Shown: positions 24,895-33,756 of the stretch, in pieces
Layout: each line of letters opens with the position of its first letter
Position numbering within the stretch: position 1 is the first letter of the stretch
Source: Streptomyces sp. ISL-1
GTDB taxonomy: Bacteria; Actinomycetota; Actinomycetes; Streptomycetales; Streptomycetaceae
Reading direction: 5' to 3'
NCBI RefSeq assembly: GCF_018614585.1
Contig: NZ_JAGGOI010000016.1
Coordinates: 141,449-205,448, forward strand
Length of the DNA: 64,000 nt
Position numbers and translations under genes: made by a program
The notes under the pieces: model-generated
What the model saw: the letters and a program-made list of their open reading frames with translations, nothing else
Told to the model about the DNA's origin: nothing
The model's database searches: none

Positions 24895-26643
24895 TCAGGC
24901 CGGCGCGGCGGCGACTTTGAGCTCGATGACGACGCTCGCGCCGCCCGGGGTGGTGAGACGGAGCAGGAAGGTGCCCGTCTGGTCGTCCGCGTAGATCTTC
25001 GGGAGCTTCAGCACGCCGTCGGCGTCGGTCTTCAGTTCCGTGAGCGTACGGACCGTCTTGCCGTCGGCGTCCTTGAAGTAGGGGCCCTTGTCGTTCACGG
25101 CCGGGTCGTTCACGGCCGGGTCGTTCACGGCCGGGTCGTTCACGGCCGGGTCGTTCACGGCCGGGTCGTTCACGGCCGGGTCGTCCGCGGAGGTGATCAT
25201 GGTAGCGGTGACCGCGACACCCGACGCGATGGCGCCCTTGTAGGTGGCCTTGACCTCGACGAGGTCCGCGAACTCCGTGCCGGGGGCGGCTGTCAGGGCC
25301 TTCTCCTCGGTCCTGGCGATCGTGTCGGCCGCCCGGACGGTGACGGTCGCGGCGAAGTCCACGGCGGGCAGGACTCGGCCCACCACCGTGGCCCGGACCG
25401 TGAAGGCGCCGGTCTTCTCGCCCGCCTGGAGCGCGGGTGACGCGACCGTGCCGTCGGCGCCGGTGTAGAGCGTGACACTCGCCTTCCCGCCGGTGAAGCG
25501 GGTGTCAGTGTCACCGACGACGTCGAAGCGGACGGCCTGGTTCGGCACGGTCCGGCCCGCGGTGTTCTTCACCCGCACAACGGCCCGTTCGGTGAACGCG
25601 TGGCCCGCCATGGTGGTCAGCTCGCCGGTGCCCGCCTTTTCGATACGCGAGACGGGCGCCGGGGTCGGCGCGGTTGTGGGGGGCGGCGGCGTCGGGGTGG
25701 GTGGCGGGGTCGGTTTCGGCGTGCCGCCACCGGGCTTCGGCACGCTGGGCGCCGGCTTGGGGCTGGGGCTGCCGGCGGGGCCCGACGGCGGAGTCGGCGT
25801 GCTCGCCGCCGAGTCGGAGCTGTCGGGGCCGTTGGAGACCGGCAGCACACCCGTGCCGTCCGGGACCTCGTGACTGCCGCGCTTGTAGTAGTCGAACCAG
25901 GACAGAACCGTACGCAAGTACTCCCGCGAGTGGTTGTAGCCGAGGATCGCCCGGTCGAGGTCGGACTTGACCGCCAGGTCGCGGCCGTCGGCGCAGAGAT
26001 AGCGTCCGGCGGCGAGTGCGGCGTCGTAGATGTTGTTGGGGTCCCGGCGGCCGTCGGCGTTGGCGTCCTGACCCCACGTCTCCCAGGTGGAGGGGATGAA
26101 CTGCATCGGGCCGACCGCGCGGTCGTGCGTCGAGTCGCCGTCGTAAGCGCCGTTGTCGGTGTCCGAGATGTTCGCGAAGCCGACGCCGTTGAGGACCGGG
26201 CCGCGGATCGGTGAGAGTGTGGTGCCTTCGGCGTCGACACGGCCGCCTCGCGCCTGACCGGACTCCACCTTGCCGATTGCGGCGAGCAGTTGCCACGGCA
26301 CATGGCAGCCGGGGTCCGAGCCGGCGATGGTCCGCTCGGCCTGCTTGTACGCCGCGAGGACGGTGGCGGGTATGCCCGCTTCCGTCGTGCCCGTCGCGGG
26401 CAGATCGATTGAAGTGCCCGGCCTGTCCGGTGTGTTCAGCGACGGAAGGTCGGTGTAGTACGGGGAGTTGCCGGTGACCGGGGTGCCGGGCGGCGGGGTG
26501 GCCTCCGAAGCGCCCTGGCTGTCGCCCGTGGTGGCATGCGTGATGCCGGGCGCCTGTGAGGCGGAGAGTGCGGCCACAGCGGCCGCGGCCACAGCGGCCG
26601 TGGTCGCTCCCCTGCGCAGTCGGCGGCCGAATTGCGCTGCCAT
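24895..26643 (-). CDS. Secreted lytic murein transglycosylase with Ig-like C-terminal domains
   Basis: 582 residues. Signal peptide (1-30), then a lytic transglycosylase domain of MltB/SLT-like type: CHVPWQLLAAIGKVESGQAR (catalytic Glu in KVESG), AVGPMQFIPSTWETWGQDAN, DGRRDPNNIYDAALAAGRYL and ILGYNHSREYLRTVLSWFDY. It cleaves the MurNAc-GlcNAc bond of peptidoglycan with formation of an anhydro end. A Pro/Thr linker (about 265-330) leads to two Ig-like domains of the kind found in surface proteins. The last domain is interrupted by DPAVN repeated six times. Translated from ATG 26643; monocistronic. Confidence 0.92.
   Translation of the reverse strand: MAAQFGRRLRRGATTAAVAAAAVAALSASQAPGITHATTGDSQGASEATPPPGTPVTGNSPYYTDLPSLNTPDRPGTSIDLPATGTTEAGIPATVLAAYKQAERTIAGSDPGCHVPWQLLAAIGKVESGQARGGRVDAEGTTLSPIRGPVLNGVGFANISDTDNGAYDGDSTHDRAVGPMQFIPSTWETWGQDANADGRRDPNNIYDAALAAGRYLCADGRDLAVKSDLDRAILGYNHSREYLRTVLSWFDYYKRGSHEVPDGTGVLPVSNGPDSSDSAASTPTPPSGPAGSPSPKPAPSVPKPGGGTPKPTPPPTPTPPPPTTAPTPAPVSRIEKAGTGELTTMAGHAFTERAVVRVKNTAGRTVPNQAVRFDVVGDTDTRFTGGKASVTLYTGADGTVASPALQAGEKTGAFTVRATVVGRVLPAVDFAATVTVRAADTIARTEEKALTAAPGTEFADLVEVKATYKGAIASGVAVTATMITSADDPAVNDPAVNDPAVNDPAVNDPAVNDPAVNDKGPYFKDADGKTVRTLTELKTDADGVLKLPKIYADDQTGTFLLRLTTPGGASVVIELKVAAAPA
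25093..25182. repeat. Six perfect 15-bp tandem repeats encoding DPAVN
   Basis: GTTCACGGCCGGGTC occurs six times in a row (25093-25107 through 25168-25182) without a single mismatch. The minus-strand frame reads Asp-Pro-Ala-Val-Asn each time, inside an exposed loop of the lytic transglycosylase. Because the unit is a multiple of three, changes in copy number keep the reading frame. Confidence 0.95.
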
Positions 26644-26846
26644 ACGTCTGTTCCCTCCCCGTCGACGGCTGCCCGCGCTCCCCAGCGCGAGAACTCAGGT
26701 GACCCTACGGCAACTCCGCGCCTCGGAACACGGCCCCTCACCGCTTTTCACCAGTCCGCCACCTCTCGGTCGCCCGGGATTCCGCAGTGAAGCATCACGC
26801 ATACTGGGCGCGATTGATCAACAACGGTCATCAAGGGGGCACGACC

Positions 26847-27659
26847 ATGCCGTTCACACTGAGCCACGCCGCGGCGGTGCTGCCGGGCATCCGCAGGGAC
26901 GGGGTGGCGCGCGGTCCGCTGCTCGCCTCGGCGCTCGTGATGGGCTCGTTCGCCCCCGACATCACGTACTTCACGGCTGCCGCCGTTCCGGGCGCGATGG
27001 AGTTCGGCGAAGTCACGCACGCCCCGCTCGGGGTGCTGACGGTCGACGTGGCGATCACGGCGGCGCTGGTAGCGGTGTGGCTGATGGTGCGTGAGCCGCT
27101 GCTGGCTCTGCTGCCCGCCGCCTGGCAGGGGCGTGTGCACGCCTTCGTACAGGGGGGCGGGCCGCGCACGGACCGGCCGTCGGCGCTCGCGCTCCGGTTC
27201 TACGCCTCGGCGGTGATCGGCGCGAGCACGCATATCGTGTGGGACGCCTTCACCCACCACGACCGGTGGGGCACGGAGTTGCTGCCGGTGCTCAATGAGA
27301 CGGCGGCGGGGCTGCCGTTGTTTTCGTACGCGCAGTACGGCACTTCGGCGCTGGCCATGGCGGCGCTGGTGTGGTTCACGGTGTCGGCGCTGCGGCGGCA
27401 GCCAGCGATCGCCGCGCCCGCGTCGGTGCCTGTACTGGGCGGTCGGGCGCGGTGGCTCGCCGGATCGTTGCTGGCGGTGTGCGTGCTGCTCGGCGTCGTA
27501 CAGCGGTGTGCGCGCTGGTACGCGTACTACGGGTGGGCCGACTCGCCCCTCGACATCATCCCGACCGCCTGCTTCGGGGCGGGCGCGGGGCTCGCGGTGG
27601 GCCTTGTGGTCTATGGGGCGGGGATGCGGCTGCGCGGGCGAGCGGTGGAGCGCGTCTGA
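26847..27659 (+). CDS. DUF4184 family integral membrane protein
   Basis: 270 residues from ATG 26847, with AAGGGGGC upstream. The start MPFTLSHAAAVLPGIRR and GSFAPDITYFTA are the family signature; HIVWDAFTHHDRWG contains the histidine/aspartate-rich pattern typical of the YdjM-like membrane hydrolases to which DUF4184 is related. About six membrane segments. The conserved His and Asp residues suggest a membrane-bound metal-dependent hydrolase, as inference only. Ends before a run of repeated GAACGAGCAGCTT units (27682-27710) and a terminator shared with polA. Confidence 0.85.
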   Translation: MPFTLSHAAAVLPGIRRDGVARGPLLASALVMGSFAPDITYFTAAAVPGAMEFGEVTHAPLGVLTVDVAITAALVAVWLMVREPLLALLPAAWQGRVHAFVQGGGPRTDRPSALALRFYASAVIGASTHIVWDAFTHHDRWGTELLPVLNETAAGLPLFSYAQYGTSALAMAALVWFTVSALRRQPAIAAPASVPVLGGRARWLAGSLLAVCVLLGVVQRCARWYAYYGWADSPLDIIPTACFGAGAGLAVGLVVYGAGMRLRGRAVERV

Positions 27660-27792
27660 GTCTCGGTTGCACGAGGCCCTGAACGAGCAGCTTGAACGAG
27701 CAGCTTGAACGGGCCGATGAACGAGCCCCGCTGCAACGCGCCGCATTAAGGGGCCTGTTGCGAGCGGCTGGAACGTGCCGCATGAAGGAGCC

Positions 27793-27827
27793 GAGTCCCC
27801 GCGCCCGGTTGAACAGCGCGGGGACTC
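27793..27827. terminator. Bidirectional terminator between DUF4184 gene and polA
   Basis: GAGTCCCCGCGC (27793-27804) pairs perfectly with GCGCGGGGACTC (27816-27827) around an 11-base loop. It lies 21 bp after the polA stop on the opposite strand and is the only strong hairpin between the convergent genes. Confidence 0.8.
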
Positions 27828-27848
27828 ACACAAACAGCGCCGCCCGGA

Positions 27849-30557
27849 TCAGTGCGCCGCGGACTCCCAGTCCGTGCCCACGCCCACCGAGACGTCCAGC
27901 GGGGCGCGCAGGGACACGGCCGAGGCCATCTCCTTGCGGACCAGCGACTCGACCCGGTCGCGCTCGCCCGGAGCGATCTCCAGGACGATTTCGTCGTGGA
28001 CCTGGAGCAGCAGCCGGGAGTTGAGCTTCGCCTCCGCCAGCGCACGGGCGACATGGAGCATGGCGACCTTGACGATGTCCGCGGCGGTGCCCTGGATCGG
28101 GGCGTTGAGCGCCATCCGCTCGGCCGTCTCGCGCCGCTGGCGGTTGTCGCTGTTGAGGTCGGGCAGATAGCGGCGGCGGCCGAGCATCGTCTCGGTGTAG
28201 CCGGTGGCCCTGGCCTCGTCGACGGCGCGGCGGAGGTAGTCCCGGACGCCGCCGAACCGCTCGAAGTAGGTGTCCATCAGGCCGCGCGCCTCGGCCGCCT
28301 CGATGTTCAGCTGCTGGGAGAGGCCGAACGCCGAGAGGCCGTAGGCCAGTCCGTACGACATGGCCTTGATCTTGCGGCGCATCTCCGCGTCGACGGCGGA
28401 CTTCGCCACACCGAACACCTGGGAGGCGACGGTGGTGTGCAGGTCCTCCCCGGAGGTGAATGCCTCGATCAGGCCCTCGTCCTCGGAGAGATGCGCCATC
28501 ACACGCAGCTCGATCTGGCTGTAATCGGCGGTCATCAGCGACTCGAAGCCCTCGCCTACGACGAAGCCGCGGCGGATCGCCCGGCCCTCGTCGGTGCGCA
28601 CCGGCACGTTCTGAAGGTTCGGGTCAGTGGAGGAGAGCCGGCCGGTCGCCGCCACAATCTGGCTGAAGCTGGTGTGGATCCGGCCGTCGGCCGCGATCGT
28701 CTTGATCAGGCCCTCGACCGTGGACCGCAGACGGGCCTGCTCGCGGTGACGCAGCATGATCACGGGCAGCTCGTGCTCGGTCTGGGCGGCCAGCCAGGCC
28801 AGCGCGTCCGCGTCCGTGGTGTAACCGGTCTTGGTCTTCTTGGTCTTCGGGAGGTTCAGCTCGCCGAAGAAGACTTCCTGAAGCTGCTTGGGCGAGCCGA
28901 GGTTGAACTCGTGGCCGACCGCGGCGTGGGCCTCTTTCACAGCCTGCTGCACGGCACCCGCGAACTGCTGCTCCATGGCCTCCAGATGGGGGCGGTCGGC
29001 GGCGATGCCGTGTCGCTCCATGCGGGCCAGCAGGGCGGAGGTGGGCAGCTCGACGTCGTGCAGCAGCTCGGCCGCGCCGACCTCGCGCAGCCGCTCGGTG
29101 AATGCCTCGCCGAGGTCGAGGACCGCGCGGGCCTGCGCCATCAGGGCTTCCGCCTCGGCCTGTTCGTCCGTGCCGAAGGCAAGCTGGCCGTCGGCCGGGG
29201 CCGGGGCGAGCTCACGGCCCAGGTACTCGATGGCGAGCGCGTCCAGCGCGAAGGAACGGCGGCCCGGCTTGACGAGGTAGGCGGCGAGGGCGGTGTCCAT
29301 GGTGACGCCGTCGACGCTCCAGCCGTGCTCGGGGAAGACCCGCATCGCGCCCTTGGCGTTGTGCATGACCTTGGGTCGGCCGGTGTCCGCGATCCAGGCG
29401 GCGAAGGCCCGCTCGTCGGACTCGTCGAGCTGAGTGGTGTCGAACCAGGCGGCAGCTCCGGAGGCCGTGGCGAGCGCGACCTCGGTGACATTGCCGGCGC
29501 CGAGCGCCCAGGTGTCGACGGTGGCCACGCCGAGCGGCTGCGTTCCGTGCTCCTGCAGCCACGGCGCGAGCTCGCCGGAGCCCAGGACCACGCCGTCCAG
29601 CTCGACGCCGGCGGCCGGGGCGAGCGGCTCCTCTGCCTCCGCGCCCGGGTCGACGGCGAGGAGGCGCTCGCGCAGGCTCGGGTTGCGGATCTCCAGTACG
29701 TCCAGCACGCCCTTGACGGCGGCCCGGTCGTACGCAACGCGCCCCAGGTCCTGCGGAGCCTTGGGCAGCTCCACGTCGTGCACCAGCTGCGTGAGGTGCC
29801 GGTTGAGCTTGACCGCTTCCAGATGGTCGCGAAGGTTCTGCCCGGCCTTGCCCTTTACCTCCTCCGCACGCTCGACCAGATCGGCGAACGAACCGAATTG
29901 GTTGATCCACTTCGCGGCCGTCTTCTCACCGACGCCGGGAATGCCCGGGAGGTTGTCGGACGGGTCGCCGCGCAGCGCCGCGAAGTCGGGGTACTGCTGC
30001 GGCGAGAGTCCGTACTTCTCGAAGACCTTCTCCGGAGTGAAGCGGGTGAGCTCCGAGACGCCCTTGGTCGGGTACAGCACGGTCACATGGTCGGAGACCA
30101 GCTGGAAGGAGTCGCGGTCGCCTGTGACGATCAGCACTTCGAAGCCGGCCGCCTCGGCCTGCGTGGCCAGGGTGGCGATCACATCGTCCGCCTCGAAGCC
30201 GTCGATCGCGAAGCGGTCGGCGTTCATCGCGTCGAGCAGCTCCCCGATCAGCTCGACCTGGCCCTTGAACTCGTCAGGGGTCTTGGAGCGGTTCGCCTTG
30301 TACTCCGGGAACTCCTCCGAGCGCCACGTCTTGCGGGACACGTCGAACGCCACCGCGAAATGCGTGGGCGACTCATCGCGCAGCGTGTTCGCCAGCATCG
30401 ACGCGAAGCCGTAGATGGCGTTGGTCGGCTGGCCGCTCGCGGTCGTGAAATTCTCCGCGGGCAGCGCGAAGAACGCCCGGTACGCCAGGGAGTGCCCGTC
30501 CATGAGGAGCAGGCGCGGTCGGTTGTCTTCGGTCTTCTTCGATGCCGTCTCAGCCAC
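27849..30557 (-). CDS. polA: DNA polymerase I
   Basis: Fills gaps and removes RNA primers in lagging-strand and repair synthesis. About 902 residues from GTG 30557, which has GCAGGA eight bases upstream (GTG 30563 is possible). The N-terminal 5'-3' exonuclease (LLLMDGHSLAYRAFFAL, FEADDVIATLATQAEAAG, VTGDRDSFQLVSD, GIPGVGEKTAAKWI) is intact. The middle domain keeps the 3'-5' exonuclease fold but lacks the DxE metal site. The polymerase has motif A ADYSQIELRVMAHLS (about 677), motif B RRKIKAMSYGLAYGLSAFGL and motif C LLQVHDEIVLE (about 854). Confidence 0.98.
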   Translation of the reverse strand: MAETASKKTEDNRPRLLLMDGHSLAYRAFFALPAENFTTASGQPTNAIYGFASMLANTLRDESPTHFAVAFDVSRKTWRSEEFPEYKANRSKTPDEFKGQVELIGELLDAMNADRFAIDGFEADDVIATLATQAEAAGFEVLIVTGDRDSFQLVSDHVTVLYPTKGVSELTRFTPEKVFEKYGLSPQQYPDFAALRGDPSDNLPGIPGVGEKTAAKWINQFGSFADLVERAEEVKGKAGQNLRDHLEAVKLNRHLTQLVHDVELPKAPQDLGRVAYDRAAVKGVLDVLEIRNPSLRERLLAVDPGAEAEEPLAPAAGVELDGVVLGSGELAPWLQEHGTQPLGVATVDTWALGAGNVTEVALATASGAAAWFDTTQLDESDERAFAAWIADTGRPKVMHNAKGAMRVFPEHGWSVDGVTMDTALAAYLVKPGRRSFALDALAIEYLGRELAPAPADGQLAFGTDEQAEAEALMAQARAVLDLGEAFTERLREVGAAELLHDVELPTSALLARMERHGIAADRPHLEAMEQQFAGAVQQAVKEAHAAVGHEFNLGSPKQLQEVFFGELNLPKTKKTKTGYTTDADALAWLAAQTEHELPVIMLRHREQARLRSTVEGLIKTIAADGRIHTSFSQIVAATGRLSSTDPNLQNVPVRTDEGRAIRRGFVVGEGFESLMTADYSQIELRVMAHLSEDEGLIEAFTSGEDLHTTVASQVFGVAKSAVDAEMRRKIKAMSYGLAYGLSAFGLSQQLNIEAAEARGLMDTYFERFGGVRDYLRRAVDEARATGYTETMLGRRRYLPDLNSDNRQRRETAERMALNAPIQGTAADIVKVAMLHVARALAEAKLNSRLLLQVHDEIVLEIAPGERDRVESLVRKEMASAVSLRAPLDVSVGVGTDWESAAH

Positions 30558-30635
30558 GTCCACGATCCTGCCACGTACCACTGACAATCCCGACCCTCGG
30601 GCATTCCCGACCGGGACAAGAGCCGGGGACGGGGG

Positions 30636-30693
30636 CCGTGACAGGGACCGTGACAGGGACCGTGACAGGAGCCGTGACAGGAGCCGTGACAGG
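30636..30693. repeat. Five 12-bp tandem repeats between polA and the FdhF-like gene
   Basis: CCGTGACAGG recurs at 30636, 30648, 30660, 30672 and 30684, exactly every 12 bp, with GA or AG spacers. The array lies in the 177-bp gap between two divergent start codons, so it occupies the promoter space of one or both genes. Twelve base pairs is slightly more than one helical turn. Confidence 0.8.
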
Positions 30694-30734
30694 ATCAAAG
30701 ACTTACCGCAGCTAAAGGCTCGAGGGAGAGCGCG

Positions 30735-33008
30735 ATGGCCAGCAAGCCGCCCGCAGGTGATCCGGTCCAGGACGCACCGCTGGTCGTGGACCCACAGCGG
30801 GCCGCCGCCGGCATCCACGCAATCGGACACACACTGCGGATCGCCCAGCAGCAGATGGGCGTGCTCCGCACCGCGCAGACCCTCCTCAAGGTCAACCAGA
30901 AGGACGGCTTCGACTGTCCGGGCTGCGCCTGGCCGGAGGGCGACAAGCGGCACGCCGCGGAGTTCTGCGAGAACGGCGCGAAGGCCGTCGCCGAGGAGGC
31001 GACGCTTCGCCGCGTCACACCCGACTTCTTCGCCGCGCACCCCCTCGCTGACCTGGCCTCACGCAGTGGCTACTGGCTGGGGCAGCAGGGCCGCATCACC
31101 CAGCCGATGTATCTGCCCGAGGGCGCCGACCGGTACGAGGCAGTGACCTGGGAGCGCGCCTTCGCGATCATCGCGCAGGAGCTCACGGCACTGGCCTCCC
31201 CCGACGAGGCGCTCTTCTACACCTCGGGCCGCACCAGCAACGAAGCCGCCTTCCTGCTCCAGCTCTTCGCCCGCGAATTCGGCACCAACAATCTCCCCGA
31301 CTGCTCCAACATGTGCCATGAGTCCTCCGGATCGGCGCTCACCGAGACGATCGGCATCGGCAAGGGCAGCGTCTCCCTGGAGGATCTCCATCAGGCGGAC
31401 CTGATCATCGTCGCCGGGCAGAACCCGGGCACCAACCACCCCCGGATGCTCAACGCTCTCGAGCAGGCCAAGAACGCGGGCGCGAAGATCATTTCGGTGA
31501 ATCCGCTGCCCGAGGCCGGTCTGGAGCGGTTCAAGAATCCGCAGACGCCGCTCGGCATGCTCAAGGGCGTCGCCCTGAACGACCTGTTCCTGCAGATCCG
31601 GATCGGCGGCGACCAGGCGCTCTTCCGGCTGCTGAACAAGCTGATCCTGGAGACGCCGGGCGCGGTCGACGAGGAGTTCGTACGCGAACACACGCATGGA
31701 TACGAAGAGTTCACGGCCGCGGCCCGCGCGGCCGACTGGGACGAGACACTCGCCGCAACCGGCCTCGACCGTGCCGCCATCGAGCGGGCGCTCGCCATGA
31801 TCCTCGCCTCCAAGCGCACCATCGTCTGCTGGGCGATGGGCCTGACCCAGCACAAGCACGCCGTACCGACCATCCGCGAGGTGGTCAACTTCCTGCTGCT
31901 GCGCGGCAACATCGGCCGCCCCGGCGCCGGCGTCTGCCCGGTGCGCGGGCACTCCAACGTCCAGGGCGACCGCACCATGGGCATCTTCGAGCGGCCCTCC
32001 CCTGCCTTCCTGGACGCGCTGGAGAAGGAGTTCGGCTTCGCGCCGCCACGTCACCACGGCTTCGACGTCGTACGGTCCATCCGGGCGCTGCGCGACGGCG
32101 AGGCGAAAGTCTTCTTCGCCATGGGCGGCAACTTCGTGAGCGCCACCCCCGACACCGAGGTCACCGAAGCCGCGATGCGCCGGGCCCGGCTCACCGTCCA
32201 TGTGTCGACCAAGCTGAACCGGTCACATGCCGTGACCGGCGCCCGGGCGCTGATCCTGCCCACCCTCGGCCGCACCGACAAGGACGTACAGGCGGGCGGC
32301 AGGCAGGTGGTCACCGTCGAGGACTCGATGGGCATGGTGCACGCCTCCCGCGGCAATCTGACCCCGGCGAGCCCGCATCTGCTGTCCGAGCCGGCGATCG
32401 TGGCCCGGCTGGCGCGCGCGGTGCTCGGCCCCCGCTCGCTGACGCCCTGGGAGGACTTCGAGAAGGACTACGCAACGATCCGCGACCGCATCGCGCGCGT
32501 GGTGCCCGGTTTCGAGGACTTCAACGCGAAGATCGGCCGCCCCGGCGGCTTCACGCTCCCCCATGCCCCCCGCGACGAACGCCGCTTCCCCACCGCCACC
32601 GGCAAGGCCAATTTCACCGCCGCGCCGGTCGAGTTCCCGAAGGTTCCGGCGGGCCGGCTGCTCTTGCAGACACTGCGCTCGCACGATCAGTACAACACCA
32701 CGATCTACGGCCTCGACGACCGCTACCGCGGCATCAAGGGCGGCCGCCGGGTGGTGCTGGTGCACCCCGACGACGCCCGTGAACTGGGCCTGGCGGACGG
32801 CTCGTACACCGATCTGGTCAGCGAGTGGAAGGACGGCGTGGAGCGACGGGCCGCCGGTTTCCGCGTGGTGCACTACCCCACCGCCCGCGGCTGCGCCGCC
32901 GCGTACTACCCGGAGACCAATGTGCTTGTTCCGCTGGACTCCACCGCCGACACCAGCAACACCCCGGCGAGTAAGTCCGTGATCGTCCGGTTCGAGCACG
33001 GGGAATGA
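30735..33008 (+). CDS. FdhF/YdeP family molybdopterin oxidoreductase
   Basis: 757 residues, the length of YdeP-type proteins, from ATG 30735 with GAGGGAGAG upstream. An N-terminal DCPGCAWPEGDKRHAAEFCE (about 60-80) replaces the usual iron-sulfur motif. The molybdenum ligand loop is DCSNMCHESSGSAL with Cys near 193 where E. coli FdhF has selenocysteine. AGQNPGTNHPRML, RGHSNVQGDRTMGI and the C-terminal YNTTIYGLDDRYRGIKGGRR are family marks. Known relatives are formate-dehydrogenase-like but YdeP's substrate is not settled; formate oxidation is a guess. Cytosolic, no Tat signal. No sulfurtransferase (FdhD) gene is adjacent. Confidence 0.93.
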   Translation: MASKPPAGDPVQDAPLVVDPQRAAAGIHAIGHTLRIAQQQMGVLRTAQTLLKVNQKDGFDCPGCAWPEGDKRHAAEFCENGAKAVAEEATLRRVTPDFFAAHPLADLASRSGYWLGQQGRITQPMYLPEGADRYEAVTWERAFAIIAQELTALASPDEALFYTSGRTSNEAAFLLQLFAREFGTNNLPDCSNMCHESSGSALTETIGIGKGSVSLEDLHQADLIIVAGQNPGTNHPRMLNALEQAKNAGAKIISVNPLPEAGLERFKNPQTPLGMLKGVALNDLFLQIRIGGDQALFRLLNKLILETPGAVDEEFVREHTHGYEEFTAAARAADWDETLAATGLDRAAIERALAMILASKRTIVCWAMGLTQHKHAVPTIREVVNFLLLRGNIGRPGAGVCPVRGHSNVQGDRTMGIFERPSPAFLDALEKEFGFAPPRHHGFDVVRSIRALRDGEAKVFFAMGGNFVSATPDTEVTEAAMRRARLTVHVSTKLNRSHAVTGARALILPTLGRTDKDVQAGGRQVVTVEDSMGMVHASRGNLTPASPHLLSEPAIVARLARAVLGPRSLTPWEDFEKDYATIRDRIARVVPGFEDFNAKIGRPGGFTLPHAPRDERRFPTATGKANFTAAPVEFPKVPAGRLLLQTLRSHDQYNTTIYGLDDRYRGIKGGRRVVLVHPDDARELGLADGSYTDLVSEWKDGVERRAAGFRVVHYPTARGCAAAYYPETNVLVPLDSTADTSNTPASKSVIVRFEHGE

Positions 33009-33091
33009 GACCACCGCGCTAAGCGTTCGCTCAGGCATCTGATATTACGGTGCACACAGCACGCAAAGTACTGAGATCGGAGCCGGGCCAC

Positions 33092-33565
33092 ATGGGCGAG
33101 CAGAAAACCGTGAAGTTCCCGCAAGAGGTCATCGACGAATACGCCGCGCTCGGGGTTGATCTGCCCGCGCTCTTCTCCGCCGGGCATCTGGGCAACCGCA
33201 TGGGCGTGCAGATCGTCGAGGCAGCGGCGGACCGCGTCGTCGGCACAATGCCGGTCGAAGGCAACACCCAGCCGTACGGACTGCTGCACGGCGGCGCGTC
33301 CGCCGTGCTCGCCGAAACCCTCGGCTCGATCGGCTCGATGCTGCACGGCGGCGTCACCAAGGTGGCCGTCGGTGTGGATCTCAACTGCACACACCACCGT
33401 GGCGTCCGCTCCGGACTGGTCACCGGCGTCGCGACACCGGTGCACCGTGGCCGCACCACGGCGACGTACGAGATCGTCATCACCGACGAGCAGGACAAGC
33501 GGGTCTGCACGGCGCGGCTCACCTGTCTGCTGCGGGATGTGAACCCGGACGGCACGACGGGCTGA
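33092..33565 (+). CDS. Hotdog-fold acyl-CoA thioesterase (PaaI-like)
   Basis: 157 residues from ATG 33092, with GGAG ten bases upstream; the in-frame ATG at 33050 lacks a ribosome binding site. The hotdog core TQPYGLLHGGASAVLAETLG has the HGG turn and the acidic catalytic residue of PaaI/menI-like thioesterases, followed by VGVDLNCTHHRGVRSG and VCTARLTCLLRD. It hydrolyses an aromatic or fatty acyl-CoA; related enzymes act on 1,4-dihydroxy-2-naphthoyl-CoA. It follows the FdhF-like gene by 83 bp and may share its transcript. A hairpin follows. Confidence 0.9.
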   Translation: MGEQKTVKFPQEVIDEYAALGVDLPALFSAGHLGNRMGVQIVEAAADRVVGTMPVEGNTQPYGLLHGGASAVLAETLGSIGSMLHGGVTKVAVGVDLNCTHHRGVRSGLVTGVATPVHRGRTTATYEIVITDEQDKRVCTARLTCLLRDVNPDGTTG

Positions 33566-33573
33566 CCGGCACA

Positions 33574-33607
33574 GCGGGTCCGGCGTCCCACACCGGCGCC
33601 GGACCGC
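33574..33607 (+). terminator. Terminator after the thioesterase gene
   Basis: GGTCCGGCG (33577-33585) pairs with CGCCGGACC (33597-33605), extended by GC pairs on each side, nine bases after the stop codon. Confidence 0.65.
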
Positions 33608-33756
33608 AAATCCTCGCCGGCTCCCCCTCGGCCACAGGAATCAGTCAAGCAACAACCAAAGAATCCCGACACTCTTGCCGCACGGCCCACACGCGCGCTT
33701 CACTGTCGACCACCCCACAGGAGAACCCCCGGTCCACGACTTCGAAGGGTCTCCAC

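Noticed and set aside
25093..25182. CRISPR array
   Set aside because: The 15-bp units are contiguous with no spacers and are in frame inside a protein gene.
28000..30584. 910-codon plus-strand frame over polA
   Set aside because: Shadow of polA, which has complete polymerase motifs on the other strand.
30636..30693. Plasmid-type replication origin (iterons)
   Set aside because: No rep gene or DnaA boxes nearby, and the location is in a chromosomal promoter gap.
30558..31040. N-terminal extension of polA to 31040
   Set aside because: It would translate the 12-bp repeat array and overlap the FdhF-like gene; the family N-terminus starts at the GTG codons near 30560.
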